From positions 186,001 through 250,000 of the forward strand of contig JADJAG010000005.1 in assembly GCA_016704325.1 (NCBI GenBank): DNA of 64,000 nt, written 5' to 3'. Within the stretch, counting starts at the first letter, position 1; each line of letters opens with the position of its first letter. Source of the stretch: Chitinophagaceae bacterium. GTDB taxonomy: Bacteria; Bacteroidota; Bacteroidia; Chitinophagales; UBA10324. Under the pieces are notes generated by a model. The model made no database searches. It saw only the letters and a program-made list of their open reading frames with translations, and had not been told where the DNA came from. Both the position numbers and the translations under genes were made by a program. Positions 1-9,819 of the stretch are shown here, piece after piece.

Positions 1-3000
1 GTTACGTTGCAGGTATAATTTCTTTTTCAATGAAAGCGGTGTTGCTGCTGGTGTAATTTTATCGAGTTGCTCAAAATACTGCCAGTAAACAGCACCCCAG
101 CTTACACCATCCTCACTGCTTTTGCGGACAACTTTTATTGATCCCATTTGCGGTGTGATCTCATTTTCCTTCCAGGAAGTTTTGTAATAGCCTGTTCCGG
201 GCTCTGCATTCGTCTTTGCTAAATCAACTACCTGCTTGCCAAGCGAAACCGTTATCGCAGGTTCATTCATCAGCCAGGTGCTGCCTCTGAGTAATAAGGC
301 ATATACAGCCTCTGCTGTTGCCTTGGTGGATTTCCATTCATTGGTTTGCTTCTGCTTCAGCAACCAAAGTTTCATTGCATCAACAGATGCCACGTCATTG
401 CCTGCTTCATCAAAGGCTTCAATCAGCAAAGCCTGTGTTTCAACAGGAGCTTCATACCAATAATAGCCACTGCTGTTGCTTTTCCAATACATGCCAAGCT
501 CTTCATGTACGATAGCATTTTCTTTCAGTGATTTAAGAATGGAAGCCGCAGTTTTTTTATCACCGGATCTGTACAATGCAAGGGCAATCATTCCCTGTGC
601 ATAGATGCCTTGCTTGGTCCAGTATTGCTGCACCTGCGATTTGTAGTAGTCGGATGCTTTTTTATTTTTTTCGGCAATAGGAATATCATTGAAATAACTT
701 CTCGCATAAAAATAATACGCAGCATGATAACTGAGATTATTCTGATCTGTATTCACTTTATATTTAATGAGGTTATCGTAATCTTCCTGTATTCGAGCAT
801 CAAGATATGGAATAGCCCTTTCCACCATTGTGCGTGTTTTAATTTCTGTGCCGGCAATATTTAATTGTTGCAGATGACCAATGCCGGCAAGTATGTATTG
901 TGTTATATAACGGTTGTCAGGCCCTCCTGCAAACCACGCCCAGCCTCCGTTTGGTGTCTGCAGTTGCTCGAGTTGCTGTAATGCCGCACTCATTTCACTG
1001 CTCATCCGGTTAAGATCGAAGAGCAGGGCAATTCTTTTTTTGCGTTCCGATTCGTCCTGCGATTGTAATACCCAGGGTGTTTCCTGCAAAAGCAATGATT
1101 TCAGCTCCTGGTTTTTTTCGAGATTGGATAGGAGGGCATCCGGGTTTAAGTTTCTCCATTGGTCAAACACCTGCTTAATCTTTGGATTTGAATTCGCGAT
1201 GTGACTTGCCAATGCATTTGCATAGAAACGATTGAAGGTTTGCTCCGAACATTGATACGGATATTCCATCAGGTAAGGCAATGCCTGCACAGCATACCAG
1301 GCAGGATTGCTGGTGAATTCTAAGGTGAGATGGTAATTTTTTAGAGTTGAGGAAGCTCCGGACTGCAGCAACTTCGTGAAAGAATAATTCTTTTCGGCAT
1401 TGCCACGAATGTTTATTGGTAATGATTCAGTCACTAACATTTTATTGGATAAAACCGGCAGTACATTTTCTTCACCGTCTGATTGATTGCCTGCTTTTGC
1501 AATCAACCGGTATGCAATTGCTTCAAAGCCTTCCGGCACGGTGAGGGCCCATGACAATGCCGTACTTTGTCCTTTCTCAACAGTGAATGCCAAAACATTG
1601 CTTGTATTTCCAAAATCCATATCCACAGGTTGCATGGTAAGGGCGTCAAACAATTGCAGCGTGGCTGTTCCTGATAATGCATTGCCGGATAGATTCGTGA
1701 CTTTTCCTGCAAATTGTATTTTATCGCCTTCGCGGAAAAAGCGTGGTGCGTTTGGAATGGCCATTAACTCTTTTTGCGTTACCAGTTCTTTAGAGGTTTG
1801 CGCATAGCGGAGATCTGCTGTATGTGCAAATCCAAGCAGCTTCCAGCGGGTGAGTGCTTCGGGAATGGTAAAAGAGATGATGACATTGCCTGCTGAGTCA
1901 GTTCGCAGTTGGGGGAAGAAGAAAGCCGTCTCCTGCAAATTTTTGCGTACAGCCACGGTCTCTAAGCCGGTATCTTTCTTTACCTCCGTTACAGCAACGG
2001 AGTCTTCAGCACTTTTGTCCTCAGATTTACGCACCGCATTCTTTGAAACTACATTGTTGTCAAACAGCATCATTTCTGCTTGCGAGCCCCCATCCATAGC
2101 CGCTTCGCTTCGCATCAGGTATCGCTGCCTCATTTCCAGCCCAAACCAGTTCAATTGGTTATAGGAAGGCATAAAATAAGTGGCAGCGCCGGAACCGTCA
2201 ACATCAAAAAATTCACTGCCTACATCACTAAAGCAGTTTCCGGGTTCCCATCTGGCATATGGATAATAACGCTGGTAAATATCAAATTCCCAGCTAGGTG
2301 TCCGAAACGCATCCAACGATGCATCATAGAGTGTGGCAACCATTTCAGCCGAAACAGCTTCACCTTTTGCTCCTGATATTTTCAGTTTCCATTCTTCATT
2401 TTGTCCGGGTAACAATTTATCACGGAATGATTCGAATGATATTTTTAATTCTTTGCAGGTATATGGAACGGCAATGGTTTGATTGAATGAATAAACCCTT
2501 CCATGTTTTACAGCGAAGGCACTCACATAAATTCCACCGGCCATGTTTTCAGTAACAGGTATTTCAAACGTCTCTTTGCCCTTTTTCCAATCCATCAGTT
2601 TTAGGTCGTTGATATTTTTACCTGACACCTGGTAGATAACAGTAAGATCTTTCTCACTTGTGCCAGCCTGGAAGTTGATGGTGGTGCCTGCTATTGCTTT
2701 TTCAGTTAATGCAGGAAACCAAAAAGTTTGCAATAATGGAAGCTGCTTGTCTTTCGCAGCATATACCGTGAAGTATTTATGCATTACAAAATCTTCCCCA
2801 TACGTATCCTTGCTCTTCAATTCAAGATGGTATTTACCTTGTGGCAATGCGGGTAAGGCTATTTTGTTTGTGTTGCCTGTGTTAAAGGCAATGTCATCAT
2901 AAGTTGATTTTACATTCCATTTGGTGAAGTCATCTTCCTGGTCATATATATCATATGGAAATGATTTATAGAACGCTTCTTTTGTCATCACAAACTGATC

Positions 3001-5685
3001 CGGATTTTTCCAAAGACGCTTGCGAAAAATCCTGTCAGGCTGTTCCAATCCATAGATGACAATTGTTCCGGAAGCAGGCTCAAATACCTGGTTCAGGTTC
3101 ACTGAAGTGATCATGATATTAGAAAGTGAATCTGCTGATACTTCATCCGGGATGGTCAGTTCCACATTAACAGATACATAACCAACTGCTACATTGGTTT
3201 CTGAACTATGTGTTTCACCACTGATGTCCGCTACATCAGCGATGATGCTGTATTCAAATTGCGGTTTGTCTTTTGCCGGAATTTTTAAATCAGGAATAGC
3301 CTTAAAGGAAACGGTAAAAGCACCATTAGCATCGGTAATGCTGGTTCCGTTCGCGATTTCCATTTCCGGTGCGAACCGGTCATAACCGGAACGCTTCCCG
3401 TAATAATACCATATGGGTAACCTAGCCCGCCTTACCACACGATAATTTACCGTTGCTCCATCAATATTTGCACCTGCATATGATTTTGCACTTCCTGTTA
3501 CGGTTACCATTTCATTCAGCCGCCAACTGCCTTTCAATGAATCGAACACCACTTCAAACTTCGGTCGTTTGTATTCCTCAACCGAGAACGAAGTGCTTCC
3601 CGAACCATTTGTCAACGACATTTCTCCATTTAATCCACTGCCGGGCGCAGTAAAGGAACCCTGGAAACTCCCGAAATCATTGGTGGTGAGCGAAAGTTGA
3701 TGGACTTTTTGTCCATTCACATCATTAAAAACAACAACTGAATTGAAACCTGTTTTCAAGGCATGCTCATCACCTGTTTCTTCCAGAACAATTCCTTTGA
3801 AGTAAATAGTTTGTCCGGGCCGGTAGATGGCGCGGTCGGTAAAGAAAATGGTGCGCAGGGTCTTTTGATTTTCCTCACGTTCTTTATAGAGGTAGAAATA
3901 ATCATCGCAGCGCAATTTATCCTCACCGGATGAAAATTCGACCTGGAAATTGTGTTGGTCAGTAAGTGCCGGTATCTCAAGATATCCTTGTTGATTGGTC
4001 ACATAGTTTCCAATTTCTTTCCAGAGATAGGTTCTGTTTTGGCTTTCATATTCCCTGACCAGCAATTTCGCTCCGGCTTTATAGATGGGTTTGCCGGATT
4101 CGCGGTTCAAAACATAAAAACTGTAATGGTCCTTATTGCGTTTGCTGAGATAACTTAAGTTGGAAATGTAAGTGGCTGCTTTGGTGATACCACTTTCTGT
4201 CATCGAAAAATTTTCAGCAGCAGATGAAAGAATAAGGTAACGTCCAAGCGGCAATGCCGGAATTTTTATCTCTGCCGCATGCATTTGATAGTCACCTGCA
4301 TCGGGGAAAGTTTGCGACCAGGATAATACCGCCGGTTCCTGCAAATAGCGTTTCATCCCTTCTTCCGGATTTGCACGATCCTCACTTGCTGCAAGTTCCG
4401 GAGTATACTTTATAATCCGGTAGAATATTTTATTGACATTTTTGTATTCCATGAGGCCACGGAAAGGATGGCCTGGTTGATTGATCCGCTCTATAGTGAG
4501 TGAAAAAGCTTTACGCGTAATTTCTATGCGCAACGCTTTACAACTTTTTGCCGCATTGGATGCAGGAAAACGGGTTAGTACTTTGTCGCAATAACTCAAA
4601 GCTATCACCTTATCATTCCGGAAGCCCGGCGCAGTTTCCGGATCATACTTATTGCCATTTGCTGCATAAAATGCTGCCAGCTGGTAAGAAACGGTTGCAC
4701 TTGCCGAGTCGTTCTGAAAGCGTTGTTCTAATTCCTTTAAACCATCTGCATACAACGAATCTTTTAATTCGTACACGCTGTTTGTGTGTAAAAAGAAGAA
4801 ACGCTTTAATTCGGCATCCACCAATGCATCAGGCGAAGCGTCGTGCAGGTGAAACGAAATCAATTTCTGAAGGGTTTGTAAAGCGAGGAGTTTTCCGGAA
4901 AGTGAATCCTTGCTGGTAATATTCAATCTTGTAAACTGTGCTGAAGGCTGGAAAACTTCTGTTCCTTCAAGTGTAAACTTATAAGCCGGTTGCGTGACAT
5001 ATGCTTCTTCATTCATGAAAAAATCTATTGCCCGATGTGCGAGAAAATCATACAAGGTCGGACGATAAACAACAGACATATTTCCTTCTTGCAGGATGGC
5101 TGCAAAGGGTTCGATAGCCGTTTGCTGCAATGAATCAGAGTTTTCCAGTGAAGCACGGTACAAGGTGGTAGCATGCTGCGTAATGTGATGCAAATCCCAG
5201 GTTTCAATATCTTTTGATTCAGGGTCTGCCATTTGTGTCCGTTCTGAAAAGCGCCAGCGGTTCTCTTCGTAATAACTCCAGTAGAGTTCTGCTGCGGCAG
5301 ACTGCAAAATGTTCTTTGCCGGGAAATCACTTTTACTGATTGCAGTTTCAAAACTTTCCAATACTTTTTCAAATCCGCCTTCTTCCAGCACCTGCTTGTA
5401 TTTCACAGTATAGATCAGTGATTTTACAGTTTGTGGTGCGTTCTCTGATTTGTTTGCCAGGTCATAAATCTCCAGTGCTTTTTCCAGAGCAGATTTTGTG
5501 AGGTTCTGCGCTTCCAGCGAATCCACTTTTTTCCAAAGTTTTTCGTACCGGTCATAATTTATGGGTGGTGGCATATGGTTTTTTTTGGATTCAAAAGCAA
5601 AAAGCAGTAACAGGTTAAACAGCAACAGGCCAATCAAGGTCCCGCCTGCAACTTTTGATGAAGCGGATAGGGAATATTTTTTCAT
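1..5685 (-). CDS. Alpha-2-macroglobulin family protein (3' end beyond window)
   Basis: A single open frame runs from an ATG at 5685 to the window edge, giving the first 1895 residues with no stop or frameshift. Residues about 11-31 are one hydrophobic N-terminal segment with no lipobox cysteine, so the protein is probably a membrane-anchored periplasmic protein. The middle holds macroglobulin-type beta domains. An A2M-domain stretch lies near residues 1250-1300 (SFTIPEALTRWKLLGFAHT). The thioester motif CSEQ lies at about residue 1479, in the context YPYQCSEQTF, followed by the alpha-toroid region with GGWAWFAGG. The family traps proteases: cleavage of the bait region exposes the thioester, which bonds to the attacker. 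The visible end falls inside the C-terminal receptor-like domain, so roughly 100-150 residues are missing by comparison with Bacteroidota homologues. No pbpC-type partner is visible. Confidence 0.93.
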   Translation of the reverse strand, partial: MKKYSLSASSKVAGGTLIGLLLFNLLLLFAFESKKNHMPPPINYDRYEKLWKKVDSLEAQNLTKSALEKALEIYDLANKSENAPQTVKSLIYTVKYKQVLEEGGFEKVLESFETAISKSDFPAKNILQSAAAELYWSYYEENRWRFSERTQMADPESKDIETWDLHHITQHATTLYRASLENSDSLQQTAIEPFAAILQEGNMSVVYRPTLYDFLAHRAIDFFMNEEAYVTQPAYKFTLEGTEVFQPSAQFTRLNITSKDSLSGKLLALQTLQKLISFHLHDASPDALVDAELKRFFFLHTNSVYELKDSLYADGLKELEQRFQNDSASATVSYQLAAFYAANGNKYDPETAPGFRNDKVIALSYCDKVLTRFPASNAAKSCKALRIEITRKAFSLTIERINQPGHPFRGLMEYKNVNKIFYRIIKYTPELAASEDRANPEEGMKRYLQEPAVLSWSQTFPDAGDYQMHAAEIKIPALPLGRYLILSSAAENFSMTESGITKAATYISNLSYLSKRNKDHYSFYVLNRESGKPIYKAGAKLLVREYESQNRTYLWKEIGNYVTNQQGYLEIPALTDQHNFQVEFSSGEDKLRCDDYFYLYKEREENQKTLRTIFFTDRAIYRPGQTIYFKGIVLEETGDEHALKTGFNSVVVFNDVNGQKVHQLSLTTNDFGSFQGSFTAPGSGLNGEMSLTNGSGSTSFSVEEYKRPKFEVVFDSLKGSWRLNEMVTVTGSAKSYAGANIDGATVNYRVVRRARLPIWYYYGKRSGYDRFAPEMEIANGTSITDANGAFTVSFKAIPDLKIPAKDKPQFEYSIIADVADISGETHSSETNVAVGYVSVNVELTIPDEVSADSLSNIMITSVNLNQVFEPASGTIVIYGLEQPDRIFRKRLWKNPDQFVMTKEAFYKSFPYDIYDQEDDFTKWNVKSTYDDIAFNTGNTNKIALPALPQGKYHLELKSKDTYGEDFVMHKYFTVYAAKDKQLPLLQTFWFPALTEKAIAGTTINFQAGTSEKDLTVIYQVSGKNINDLKLMDWKKGKETFEIPVTENMAGGIYVSAFAVKHGRVYSFNQTIAVPYTCKELKISFESFRDKLLPGQNEEWKLKISGAKGEAVSAEMVATLYDASLDAFRTPSWEFDIYQRYYPYARWEPGNCFSDVGSEFFDVDGSGAATYFMPSYNQLNWFGLEMRQRYLMRSEAAMDGGSQAEMMLFDNNVVSKNAVRKSEDKSAEDSVAVTEVKKDTGLETVAVRKNLQETAFFFPQLRTDSAGNVIISFTIPEALTRWKLLGFAHTADLRYAQTSKELVTQKELMAIPNAPRFFREGDKIQFAGKVTNLSGNALSGTATLQLFDALTMQPVDMDFGNTSNVLAFTVEKGQSTALSWALTVPEGFEAIAYRLIAKAGNQSDGEENVLPVLSNKMLVTESLPINIRGNAEKNYSFTKLLQSGASSTLKNYHLTLEFTSNPAWYAVQALPYLMEYPYQCSEQTFNRFYANALASHIANSNPKIKQVFDQWRNLNPDALLSNLEKNQELKSLLLQETPWVLQSQDESERKKRIALLFDLNRMSSEMSAALQQLEQLQTPNGGWAWFAGGPDNRYITQYILAGIGHLQQLNIAGTEIKTRTMVERAIPYLDARIQEDYDNLIKYKVNTDQNNLSYHAAYYFYARSYFNDIPIAEKNKKASDYYKSQVQQYWTKQGIYAQGMIALALYRSGDKKTAASILKSLKENAIVHEELGMYWKSNSSGYYWYEAPVETQALLIEAFDEAGNDVASVDAMKLWLLKQKQTNEWKSTKATAEAVYALLLRGSTWLMNEPAITVSLGKQVVDLAKTNAEPGTGYYKTSWKENEITPQMGSIKVVRKSSEDGVSWGAVYWQYFEQLDKITPAATPLSLKKKLYLQRN

Positions 5686-5778
5686 GATGATGGAGCTATG
5701 CGTGATGAGCTAAAATAGTTGAATGTTATTTCGACAGTGAGCAAGATGAGGTAAGTTTGACTTTTCCATAAAAGTTGT

Positions 5779-6279
5779 TCAAAAAATTACGTTTATTTTT
5801 TCTCTTACCAGGATTTCAAATTCTTCGTATTTGCCGTCTTCAAAGTTGTTCTTAGGAAAAATATAGAACATCTTTTCCGTGGGATACAACAGGATCATAT
5901 CCGGTACAATCAGTGCTTTCTTTAATGCTGTCCAGGGCATTTCATAGGTGCTGCCGCCTATGGTCATCTCTATGTTATCGTTGTTGATTTCCATAAGAAA
6001 GGGTTCATGATAATCTTTCAATCGTTTATAAACCCTTGTACCTGTTGTTTTCATTAGCCAGAAATAGATTCCGATCGCCAAAATTCCTGACAAAACAAGA
6101 GATAAACTCAAAAACCGGTTTCCATCGGAGCCCAGAATAACAAAAAGCAATAAGCCTGCCCAGATTGCCAATATGCCCATCAGCATCGGTAACCTCGACT
6201 GAAAAAGAAAAAACTTGCGATAATGTAAAGTATGCGCACGCTGCAATATGGCCGGTGAATATTGAAAGTTAATTTGCAT
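5779..6279 (-). CDS. YcxB-like membrane protein
   Basis: This 166-residue protein has two predicted membrane segments at about residues 34-51 and 56-75. A C-terminal soluble domain of about 80 residues follows, with the pattern typical of the YcxB-like family: MPWTALKKALI, then an aromatic IFPKNNF stretch. The function of the family is not established. The N-terminus resembles other bacterial members (NFQYSPAILQRAHTLHYRKFF). The gene starts with ATG at 6279 and lies downstream of the next plus-strand intergenic element. The alpha-2-macroglobulin gene starts 93 bp further along in the same direction, so cotranscription is possible. No catalytic residues are recognisable. The assignment is by overall pattern. 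Confidence 0.7.
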   Translation of the reverse strand: MQINFQYSPAILQRAHTLHYRKFFLFQSRLPMLMGILAIWAGLLLFVILGSDGNRFLSLSLVLSGILAIGIYFWLMKTTGTRVYKRLKDYHEPFLMEINNDNIEMTIGGSTYEMPWTALKKALIVPDMILLYPTEKMFYIFPKNNFEDGKYEEFEILVREKINVIF

Positions 6280-6396
6280 GAATTTTGTAACTGGCTTTTT
6301 GACTTATTAATTTTTTGAATCAGAATGTATTGCTAACAGTTCAGCAAACTGCAAATTTCCCAAAAAATGCATTAGCGGGTATTATCAGGTAATAAT

Positions 6397-6598
6397 GGGT
6401 GTACGACAAATTGAATATAGATTATTGGGTGTTGAAATTGAGTATTAAGTATTTGAGTAAGTGAGTAAAGTAGAGTAGTGATTACAGAATGGCAAGTAAT
6501 CGGCTTCGCCGCATCAATTTAACCATTTAGCAATTTAACCATTTAGCAGTTTAACCTCCAACCATTGCTTCACAAGATGCACGAATTGTCCCACACCC
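6397..6598. mobile_element. MITE-like element, copy B, 8-bp target duplication
   Basis: This 202-bp element starts with GGGTGTACGACAAATTG and ends with the inverted form AATTGTCCCACACCC. It is flanked by the perfect 8-bp direct repeat GTAATAAT at 6389-6396 and 6599-6606. The interior holds a run of short TTGAGTATTAAG-like words and then a degenerate octamer array (aaccattt/agcaattt) at about 6520-6556. It has no coding capacity. The right end is homologous to the segment at 47165-47260. It lies immediately upstream of thiL. Confidence 0.85.
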
Positions 6599-6659
6599 GT
6601 AATAATTGTATGATTCTGCCAACCTTAAATTAACCGTAACTTCGCCGCAAAAAAAGAGA

Positions 6660-7703
6660 ATGGAAGAAGAACCCCGGACAGAGATCAGTGAATTGGGTGA
6701 GTTTGGCTTGATTCGACACCTCACTAAAAACATTGAATTGCGGAATGAATCCAGCAGGATAGGCGTGGGTGATGATGCTGCTGTTATTGAGTATGATTCC
6801 GGTATGCAGACGGTGGTCACTACCGACTTGTTGACGGAAGGCATTCATTTCGATCTCATCTATGTTCCGCTGAAGCATCTTGGTTATAAATCGGTAGTCG
6901 TAAATCTATCCGACATCTATGCAATGAATGCGACGCCAAAACAAGTGACGGTGTCCATTGCCATCAGCAATCGGTTCTCACTGGAAGCGATCAGTGAATT
7001 GTATGAAGGGATATACTTTGCCTGTGAAAAGTATGGTGTCGACTTGGTAGGTGGTGACACCACTTCCAGCTTAAAAGGACTTACCATTTGTATAACAGCA
7101 ATAGGAGAAGTGAAACCTGATCATGTGGTAATGAGAAACGGAGCGTTGGAGAACGACTTGTTGTGCGTAACCGGTGACCTTGGAGGTGCTTATGTTGGAT
7201 TGCAGTTGCTGGAACGGGAGAAAAGGGTATACCTGGAAAATCCGGAAGTGAAGCCTGACCTCGAACAACAAACCTATATTGTTGGCAGGCAATTGAAACC
7301 CGAAGCAAGGAAGGATATCATTGAACTCTTTGAGCAAATGCAGCTGAAACCTACTTCCATGATTGATATCTCTGATGGGCTTTCTTCAGAGATACTTCAC
7401 CTCTGCGAAGCATCTGAAGTAGGCTGTGACTTGTATGAAGCCAAAATTCCCATAGCGGAAGAAACGTATAACATGGCGCTTAAATTTAACCTTGACCCTA
7501 CTACCTGTGCTTTAAGTGGAGGAGAGGATTATGAGTTGCTGTTTACTATTGCCCCCGGTGATTTTGATAAAGTGAAGAACAATCCGGACATCTCTGTAAT
7601 AGGGCATATTACCGCAAAGGAAAAAGGGGCACACCTCATTACCAAAGGAAATAATGTGCATCCATTGACTGCACAGGGCTGGAATGCACTGTTGAAAGGT
7701 TGA
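6660..7703 (+). CDS. thiL: Thiamine-monophosphate kinase
   Basis: ThiL phosphorylates thiamine monophosphate to thiamine diphosphate with ATP, the last step of thiamine cofactor synthesis. The 347-residue protein shows the PurM-like fold signatures: GVGDDAAVI near residue 34, the metal-binding VTTDLLTEGIHFD, GGDTTSS, MIDISDGLSSE and ALSGGEDYELLF. The ATG at 6660 is preferred over an in-frame ATG at 6606. It follows a purine-rich AAAAAGAGA ribosome site and gives the MEEEPRTEISELGEFGLI beginning usual for Bacteroidota. The longer reading would begin inside the flanking repeat of the upstream mobile element. A TAACTTCG -7-like box lies about 20 bp upstream. No other thiamine genes are in the window. 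Confidence 0.95.
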   Translation: MEEEPRTEISELGEFGLIRHLTKNIELRNESSRIGVGDDAAVIEYDSGMQTVVTTDLLTEGIHFDLIYVPLKHLGYKSVVVNLSDIYAMNATPKQVTVSIAISNRFSLEAISELYEGIYFACEKYGVDLVGGDTTSSLKGLTICITAIGEVKPDHVVMRNGALENDLLCVTGDLGGAYVGLQLLEREKRVYLENPEVKPDLEQQTYIVGRQLKPEARKDIIELFEQMQLKPTSMIDISDGLSSEILHLCEASEVGCDLYEAKIPIAEETYNMALKFNLDPTTCALSGGEDYELLFTIAPGDFDKVKNNPDISVIGHITAKEKGAHLITKGNNVHPLTAQGWNALLKG

Positions 7704-7719
7704 ATTTTTGTAGAATTTG

Positions 7720-7899
7720 GGGTGTATGACAAATTGCATTTCTCAGCGATAAAATAATACAAGCGCGAAGCCGCCAGGACGCCAAAAAACGTAGCATATT
7801 GATCCTTTGTGATTTTCTTCGCGACTTCGCGTCTTGGCGCTAAAAAAGCAAGGCGCTAAGATAAACGCTACAGCATTAAGTGTAATTTGTCATACACCC
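7720..7899. mobile_element. MITE-like element, copy A, 8-bp target duplication
   Basis: This 180-bp element has 16-bp perfect terminal inverted repeats (GGGTGTATGACAAATT and its complement). It is flanked by the perfect 8-bp direct repeat AGAATTTG at 7712-7719 and 7900-7907. The interior contains an imperfect palindrome rich in gcgcgaagccgcc and cttcgcgtcttggcgc words, and it encodes nothing. The same core type is seen in the copies at 14908 and 26214. Confidence 0.88.
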
Positions 7900-7961
7900 A
7901 GAATTTGTAATCGATGGTCGTTTGTTTTTGATTTCATAATTTCGCCTTCAAACATACCTTA

Positions 7962-9548
7962 ATGTATTGTCGTTGTACGCTTGTTTTATTGATGTTTTTA
8001 ATAACAGCCAATGCAAATGCACAGGAATCAGTTCCTGAAATTCAGTTTCAACATGCCATGGGAGGCACACTGGATGATATTTCATATGAAGTAATAGTTA
8101 CGCAGGACGGTGGTTACTTTGTGGTAGGTGGATCCACCTCCAGTGATGGTGACCTGTTGAAAACAACAGAGGTGCAACATGGCGGAAATTATGATTACTG
8201 GTTTGCAAAGCTGGACCCTACATTAAATTTTCAATGGAAAAAACACCTGGGCGGCACCGGCAGCGATCTGGCCCGCAAATCATTGCAACTGAGTGATGGT
8301 GGTTTTGTAATTGGTGGAAGCAGCAATTCTCCCGATCTCGATGTTTTTGGGAACCATGGAGATTATGATTTTTGGGTGGTCAGGCTTTTTCCTTCCGGCA
8401 CCGTGCAGTGGAATAAAAGCTATGGAGGTGCAGACTATGATGATTTTGGGTCAATGCTCAATACACCTGACGGAGGATTTATTTTGGCAGGAGGTTCACA
8501 ATCCAACGATGGGGATGTGAGTGGCAATCATGGCAGCAGCGATTTTTGGATGGTTAAAACAGATGCGAATGGTAACGTGCAATGGCAAAAGTGTTATGGC
8601 GGAACCAACTACGAAAAAGCTGCCAGTGTAAAACTGTGTCCGGATGGTGGGTTTATCCTAGTCGGATTTTCAGAATCAAATGATGGTGATGTTACAGGAA
8701 ATCACGGCGACTATGATGTTTGGGTGGTGAAAACAGACGCTTCCGGAAACCTGCAATGGCAACGGTCTTTAGGAGGCAGCGGATATGATGCTGCCAATAG
8801 TGTGGTATCATTAAGTGATGGCAGCTTTATAATCAGCGGGTATACCGGATCCGTTGATGGAGATGTTACCGGTAATCACGGCGAAGATGATGCATGGATT
8901 GTTAAACTGAATGCTTCCGGAGCAGTGGTCTGGTCGAAGTGCCTGGGCGGAACTGCTACGGATGTTTCGACAGAAATCATGCAGGTAGGAGATGAAGGTT
9001 TTATCCTGGCCTGCTATTCCCGATCTTTAGATGGTGACGTAGGCGGTAACTATGGTTTTTGGGATTATTGGTTGGTAAGAACAGATATGGAAGGCATTAT
9101 TGAATGGCAGCAGCATTTTGGGGGTTCATTGAATGATGTTTGTTATGGGGCTAAACCAACAAGCGACGGAGGTTACATTCTCACCGGCTATTCCGAATCA
9201 CAGAATTTTGATGTGTCCGGCAATCATGGAAAAAAGGACTATTGGGTGGTGAAATTGCAAGGCACTGTGGGAGTGGAGGAAGTAGCTTTGCCGGAGATAG
9301 TAATAAATGTCTATCCTCAGCCGGCAAAAAACATGGTGTACCTGAAACTACCGGATGAGCAAATGCCGGACTATAATAAACTGATCATGCATATTTATGA
9401 CGTAACAGGAAGAAGAATCCATTCAGGGCCCGTCGGTTTTGATCCTCTTGTCAAAATAGATTGCAGTTTATGGGGTAGTGGTATTTATTTTTTCCGCCTG
9501 ATGAGTAACGGGACTGAATTGGCTAATGGGAAAATTGCCATTCAATAG
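7962..9548 (+). CDS. Secreted T9SS protein with seven propeller-like repeats
   Basis: The 528-residue protein has a signal peptide (residues 1-20, ending ANANA-Q). Seven consecutive repeats of about 57 residues span roughly residues 30-440. Each carries GG-x-D, a DGGFI(L/V)xG strand, SxDGDVxGNHG and a closing DYWVVK strand. The number suggests a seven-bladed beta-propeller. The last 80 residues are a type A T9SS sorting domain: VYPQPAKN, then IYDVTGRRI, then GIYFFRL and a basic end. It should therefore be exported across the outer membrane and be surface-bound or released. No catalytic motif is visible. A binding or adhesion role is inference. A TAATTTCG box at 7937-7944 could be the -7 element, just downstream of mobile copy A. 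Confidence 0.85.
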   Translation: MYCRCTLVLLMFLITANANAQESVPEIQFQHAMGGTLDDISYEVIVTQDGGYFVVGGSTSSDGDLLKTTEVQHGGNYDYWFAKLDPTLNFQWKKHLGGTGSDLARKSLQLSDGGFVIGGSSNSPDLDVFGNHGDYDFWVVRLFPSGTVQWNKSYGGADYDDFGSMLNTPDGGFILAGGSQSNDGDVSGNHGSSDFWMVKTDANGNVQWQKCYGGTNYEKAASVKLCPDGGFILVGFSESNDGDVTGNHGDYDVWVVKTDASGNLQWQRSLGGSGYDAANSVVSLSDGSFIISGYTGSVDGDVTGNHGEDDAWIVKLNASGAVVWSKCLGGTATDVSTEIMQVGDEGFILACYSRSLDGDVGGNYGFWDYWLVRTDMEGIIEWQQHFGGSLNDVCYGAKPTSDGGYILTGYSESQNFDVSGNHGKKDYWVVKLQGTVGVEEVALPEIVINVYPQPAKNMVYLKLPDEQMPDYNKLIMHIYDVTGRRIHSGPVGFDPLVKIDCSLWGSGIYFFRLMSNGTELANGKIAIQ

Positions 9549-9612
9549 CATTCTGAAAATTAATAATCACAGATTGAAATATATTCAACTATCCATTTAA
9601 AGAATCAGTATG

Positions 9613-9738
9613 GTCCGGCTAGAATATTGGGGTTTAGGCTAAAACACAATACTCTCACGTATCCTATAGCCCCACGCTTCAGCGTGGGTTATAGGGTGAA
9701 ACCCGGGCCTGGCAGGCTTTAGCCCATGTTAGTCGGAC
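9613..9738. repeat. REP-like inverted repeat with palindromic core
   Basis: The ends GTCCGGCTAG and CTAACATGG/TAGTCGGAC are inverted. The core at 9663-9695 is a hairpin built on GCCCCACGCTTCAGCGTGGG flanked by cctata and tatagg. A second pair, gggctaaagcc-like, surrounds it. It has no coding potential and resembles dispersed bacterial REP sequences. It fills most of the 270-bp gap between the two secreted-protein genes. Confidence 0.65.
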
Positions 9739-9819
9739 AATCAGTGTAAAAAAATAGTTGTATTGGATTCAGATCGGTACCGAAATAAAAAGTTTTGCTA
9801 ATAACTATTAATCTTATTC

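Noticed and set aside
236..5372. Short plus- and minus-strand open frames over the first 5.4 kb
   Set aside because: They lie across the single long minus-strand alpha-2-macroglobulin frame, which has strong family motifs throughout.
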